A DNA stretch of 64,000 nt, from NCBI GenBank assembly GCA_032719365.1, contig CM064872.1:70558752-70622751 (forward strand). Direction: 5' to 3'. This DNA comes from Prinsepia uniflora. Its lineage: Eukaryota > Streptophyta > Magnoliopsida > Rosales > Rosaceae. Positions 59,738-64,000 of the stretch are shown here, in pieces (within the stretch, counting starts at the first letter, position 1; each line of letters opens with the position of its first letter). The notes under the pieces are model-generated. The model did no database searches, was not told the origin of the DNA, and saw only the letters and a list, made by a program, of their open reading frames with translations. The translations under genes were made by a program, and so were the position numbers.

Positions 59738-62326
59738 TGACAGGACCCGCCCCGATCCCACAGGGACCACAAGGGGACGTACCCTACTCCCGTCTGACAC
59801 CCAATAATTCATACCAATTTTAACCTCAAAACATCAACTGCATAAAAACCAAATGAAAGTTATACATCAAATCCGAATTAAACAGATGTCAGACCAGGGA
59901 TGAAATCCAAAATTACAAGTTGCGAGCACGACTCTAAAGTAAACCTGCGGGTAAACCACCCAACAGGGGTTCAGGTACGCAGAAGTAGATCTATGCCTCA
60001 GCCTCAGGTTCCTCCTCTACCTCAGTATCACGACCTGGAGGGGTTACCAAAAACATTAAGGGTGAGTGGACCGAACTCAAGTTTATAAAATCATTTGATA
60101 AGTAAAACATATAATTTACCCCTCCGTTTTCCAAACATGCATGCAGCATCATTTAAAATCATAAATAATATAATATGAATCATAAGGCATGTAATAAAAC
60201 CATAACCATAATTTTATCCACTGCACTATACACTCCAATCCCGACATCCCTGATGTCTGACGTCCCTGACGTCCAATAAGGTCACAATCAAAAGGCTACG
60301 CGTGCCACTCGGGTCTCAATTCCGAGTTCAATCCTCGAACCCTGTTCGGTTACAGCATCCCCGATGCTTAGCGTCGTAGACGCTGGACGTTCTAGACGTC
60401 CGTGACCTCTCTGGGGTACCTCATCCGGAGGAGACAATATAATATGGAAGGATCTATACAGTGCAGTACCAAATACATTTTATTGATATCCAAATGCAAA
60501 GCATATATGTATACATAGGTAAAATCTGAACCGATCGTTACGTTTCATCAGACGGGTCTCATGCCTAAATACCGTGAAACGTACCATAACCGAAATTTCA
60601 ATATCATCAAAACCATTTATCGATTCCAGCATGTGAACATATAAGTAAATCAGAAAACATTTAAGCATGCAAGGGTTTAATGAAAACGGGCCCACTCACT
60701 GTACGATTCCGCTGCGAATCTGCGCGTACGGACCTGTACCGATATTATTGTACAATTCCTGTCAGTTCAATTCACACGTAAGGGTCACTACAAGTCCTTA
60801 ATATTTATTCAAAAGAAAGTTCGAAACAGAAGCCGGTTCGGGGAAACCGTCAACACGTTTCCCGAGGCAACCGGCCCTAAACTGACCCTTCAAACTATCT
60901 CAGATCAACATGGTTAATTCACCAAAAATGTTCAGAATAATGAGAGGAATAAAAGTCATGTTGATCGTGATCGGAGATAAGCCCCAACGCGCCCTCACGC
61001 GCCGCCCAAAGTGGCTGCTCGTGAAAGTCACGCGCCTGACACTGTAGCTACAGTGTCAGCACCTTCACCCGTTTGTCTGTAATTCGGGCCTGCCACCCGC
61101 GGCTTGAACCGGTTGATTACCCATCAATTCCTACTCGATTTCAATCCAATTTGATCCTAACATGTTATTTAAACATCTAATTTAAGTTCTGAGTTATTAA
61201 TTATCCAAATCCAATCCTTAAATGGCCTTTCGATCCGTGATCAACCAAACGGGTCAATCACCAGAACTCACTGGTTTCAAACCCATTGTCCAATTAACTT
61301 CACAGGAAGTATAATAGGATCAAAACGAACCAAAATGAACAATCAATTGTGTCTGAAAGTACCTGAAGGTCGTCGTCCCAAGCTCTGCGATTTCCCTGAA
61401 AACAGCAATCACCATCCCAGCTCAGCCGTGGCTGATGGCCTTCGATTTCGATGCGGTTGAGTTCCAAACACTCCCAGAAGACTAAACCATGCCTTGGTTT
61501 GGTCCAACAGTCACCAGAAATAAAAACCCGATTTTCCCTCCAATTTTTCCAGAAATGGCTTCTCTGGTTTTCCTCACCCGTTCTCAGTTATCTCTGCATC
61601 AGAGTGATGCTCACACATGCCCTAATCAGTTTTAACAATTTCAAGCCGTCCCAGAGGCTCGTTGGTGTCCAATTTGTCCACTGAAATTTGTCCCCCGAAA
61701 GCTTCGAATTTCGATTAATCAATTTGATCGTGTAGCTGGAAGAATCAGACCACGTTTGATGCTTCAAAAAGGTTTAAACAATCAATACTTTCCAACCCAC
61801 ACTCACCAGTAAACAAATCGCACTCAGAGCCACCGCACATGGTGGTGCCGCCCATGTCCCCCGCGGTTTGCTACAGTAACCAGGGCAAAAAGACCAAAAT
61901 GCCCCTGGTTCAAATAATTACCAAACTGCCCTTCACTTTCTAGACCCGTAACTCAGCCATACGAAGTCCGATTTCGGCGTGCCGCCGGTCTACGGACTCA
62001 GGACGTCGAGACCTACCTATCGGTCCTGGAGTCGCGTGAAAATTAATTGTCAAACGAAAAGTCAACATTTTCGCCCCAACCGTCAAAATTACGGTAATGC
62101 CCCTGAACTTCCGATAGTCATAACTTTTTCCCCGATCGTCCGAATTGGACGTGCCACCTGTCTATGAACTCGTGACGTCCAGAACTATGTCACGGTCTTA
62201 GGTCAAAGTTCATTTTATTCATCAATCAAAAAGTCAACAATTTGGCCATACCAATCATAAGGGTAAAAGCGTCAATTCACACATTAAATCAAAATATTAA
62301 AATCCACGAATTTCCGGGGTGTTACA
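59738..62326 (-). repeat. 3' LTR of Ty3/gypsy chromovirus-like element
   Basis: 2.6-kb LTR, plus-strand ends TGACAGGACCCGCC and CGGGGTGTTACA (element direction TGTAACACCCCGG ... CCTGTCA). The C-rich tract at 62328-62340 (minus-strand polypurine TTAAGGGGGGAAGG) adjoins its start, as expected for a 3' LTR. The flanking base set is TCCAG (59733-59737); the partner target duplication would be outside the window. Confidence 0.85.
60240..60400. repeat. GACGTCC-type short repeats in gypsy LTR
   Basis: Cluster of palindromic GACGTC-related words (CTGACGTCCCTGACGTCC, GACGCTGGACG, TAGACGTCCG) spaced over about 160 bp. Position within the LTR is similar to the repeat array in the solo LTR. Confidence 0.5.
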
Positions 62327-62360
62327 ACCTTCCCCCCTTAAGAAATTTCGTCCCGAAATT

Positions 62361-64000
62361 TCAAAGAAACAAATGAGGAAATTGATCTCGCATCTGAGCC
62401 TCAGGCTCCCATGTGGCTTCTTCCACATTCTGGTTTCTCCAGAGAATCTTCACGAGAGGGAACGTCTTCCGACGTAGTACTTTGTCCTTCCGATCCAAGA
62501 TCTGCACTGGTTGTTCATCAAATCTCAAATCCTCCCGTAGTTCGACAGGTTGTTCCCCAAGTACATGAGAAGCATCACGTACGTACTTCTGCAGCATCGA
62601 TATGTGGAAAACATCGTGAACTCTAGATAGTTCTGGAGGTAGTGCCAATCTGTATGCAACTCTGCCAATTCTCTCCACGATCTCATAAGGTCCGATAAAA
62701 CGCGGACTCAGTTTCCCCCGTCGACCAAATCGGATAATCCCTTTCCACGGAGATAACTTCAGGAAGACAAAATCTCCCACTTCAAATTCCAAGTCTCGAA
62801 TCCGTCGATCGGCATAACTCTTCTGGCGATCCTGTGCCGCCTTCAATCTCTCCTTGATAACACGAACAGTCTCCATGGTCAATTCCATCAATTCCGGCCC
62901 TACAGCCGTTCACTCTCCTATCTCCGTCCAGCAGATAGGTGTCCTGCACTGTCGACCATACAGTGCCTCATAAGGTGCCATCCCGATGCTTGCCTGATAG
63001 CTGTTGTTGTAAGCGAATTCCATCAATGGCAAATGAGTATCTCAAGAGTCCTGAAACTGTAGTACACATGACCTCATCATGTCCTCCAGGGTCTGAATGG
63101 TTCTTTCAGACTGCCCATCGGTCTGTGGATGGAACGCAGTACTGAAACGTAGGGTTGTTCCCAAAGTAGCTTGCAAACTTCGCCAGAACCTGGAAGTGAA
63201 ACGCGGATCACGATCGGACACGATCGATTCCGGCGTACCATGCAATCGTATGATTTCTTTCACGAACAATTGAGCCAGTCGGTTAGGTTTATAGGTCTCC
63301 TGAACTGGCAGAAAATGGGCTGATTTGGTTAACCGATCCACGATCACCCATACTCCGTCCACTCCACTCTGAGTCCTCGGTAACTTAAAGACGAAGTCCA
63401 TGGTGATGTGATCCCACTTCCACTCGGGAATCGGAAGTGGCTGCATAGCCCCATAAGGTCTCTGCCGTTCCGCCTTAACCTGCTGACAGGTTAAGCATTT
63501 GCTCACGAACTCAGCAATATCATTCTTCATTCCTGGCCACCAATAATGGTTCCGGAGGGTACGGTACATCTTTGTACCTCCCGGATGCATAGCATAAGCC
63601 GAACTATGGGCCACCTCAAGAATCTCGGCTCGTAACTCTACCACTGCAGGTACACACAAACGGCCCAATTTCACAAGTGCTCCATCGTCCCGGATGGTAA
63701 AATCCTGTCTCCCATCCGCATCGACCTCAATTCTGTAAATACAGAGTATCGGATCCTGAAGTTGTGCTTCGATGATCTGATGAATCAGTACTGGTCGTAC
63801 ATGGAAGCTGGCCAACAAGGCTCCATGCTCATCTGTATCCAAGATAACTCCTGCCTTCCGGAGTTCCACCAGTAAGGGAAGGTACACCATCCCCAGGTGT
63901 GCAACTGTTCCCGCTGATTTTCTGCTGAGTGCATCTGCCACCACATTGGCCTTACCCGGATGGTACTCAATCGTACAGTCATAATCCTTCAGCAGCTCCA
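62361..64000 (-). pseudogene. pol: Ty3/gypsy pol: RNase H tail, integrase, chromodomain
   Basis: One frame with two stops. From the right: DYDCTIEYHPGKANVVADAL (end of RNase H), the HHCC zinc finger HPGGTKMYRTLRNHYWWPGM with KCLTCQQVK, integrase core ITMDFV, VSDRDPRFTSRFW and TDGQSERTIQTLEDMMR, then TGA at 63042-63044 in place of the Trp usually found in FQDSWDTHLP. A second TGA at 62910-62912 follows TEIGE. The last open piece (62891-62361) holds VGDFVFLKLSPWKG, KLSPRFIGPYEI and a chromodomain-like end VKILWRNQNVEEATWEPE. The reverse transcriptase lies outside the window. Apart from the two stops the frame is intact. Confidence 0.92.

Larger units (their letters stand above)
59738..64000 (-). 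mobile_element. Ty3/gypsy chromovirus-like retrotransposon, 3' part
   Basis: 3' LTR plus the end of pol. Element runs right to left and continues beyond 64000. Integrase downstream of RNase H and a C-terminal chromodomain identify Ty3/gypsy, chromovirus branch (Tekay/Del-like by style). It is inserted into the LTR-like segment that starts at 55629. Confidence 0.85.

Noticed and set aside
1..64000. tRNA or rRNA genes
   Set aside because: The only tRNA-like matches are the 12-base primer binding sites of the LTR elements; no cloverleaf or rRNA sequence was recognised by eye.

Overview
This is a plant nuclear genome window, most likely from a woody eudicot; Rosaceae is a guess from the style of the repeats and the sequence alone does not settle it. 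The evidence is intron-rich genes with GT-AG borders, a plant-type BEACH-domain gene, a plant RNA polymerase II subunit gene, and many Ty1/copia and Ty3/gypsy LTR retrotransposons.

Bases 1 to about 49,760 are occupied by one host gene on the minus strand. It is the 5' part of a BEACH-domain protein gene, best matched by BEACH DOMAIN-CONTAINING PROTEIN B (BCHB). I could place 22 coding exons, from the ATG at 49007 down to 113, with every splice phase agreeing. They give 1,724 uninterrupted codons: an N-terminal helical region, a concanavalin A/laminin G-like module, and the start of the DUF4704 region. The PH-BEACH and WD40 end lies to the left of the window.

Three introns of this gene are swollen by retrotransposons. 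Intron 12 (7287-21712) holds copia element 1 (9724-20632, TSD TTTCT), itself interrupted by copia element 2 (13218-17967, TSD ATCGC), plus two MITE-like DNA elements. Intron 5 (27073-38051) holds copia element 3 (28278-37990, minus strand), interrupted by copia element 4 (30618-35497, TSD GGGAA). Intron 4 (38373-45436) holds copia element 5 (40562-45324, TSD AATTC) and a 149-bp TRIM-like solo LTR with an snRNA-type promoter signature. No insertion breaks a coding exon.

Bases 49,760-52,500 are the divergent spacer. They include a foldback-type element (about 50785-51993) that carries a coding-like fragment. From 52503 to 54179 on the plus strand lies a complete four-exon gene for the Pol II subunit RPB9 (114 aa, two zinc ribbons). 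A fragment resembling a bromodomain of a BRWD/PHIP-like protein follows on the minus strand near 54.9 kb.

Bases 55,600-64,000 are nested Ty3/gypsy material: a partial LTR-like segment from 55629, a complete solo LTR (56677-59581, TSD CAAAC), and the 3' LTR (59738-62326) plus the pol end (RNase H tail, integrase, chromodomain) of a chromovirus-type element that runs off the right edge.

The strongest unusual structure is a 697-bp inverted duplication (18468-19164 against 19408-20104) of the reverse transcriptase/RNase H region inside element 1. It lies in a transcribed intron and could fold into a long hairpin RNA.
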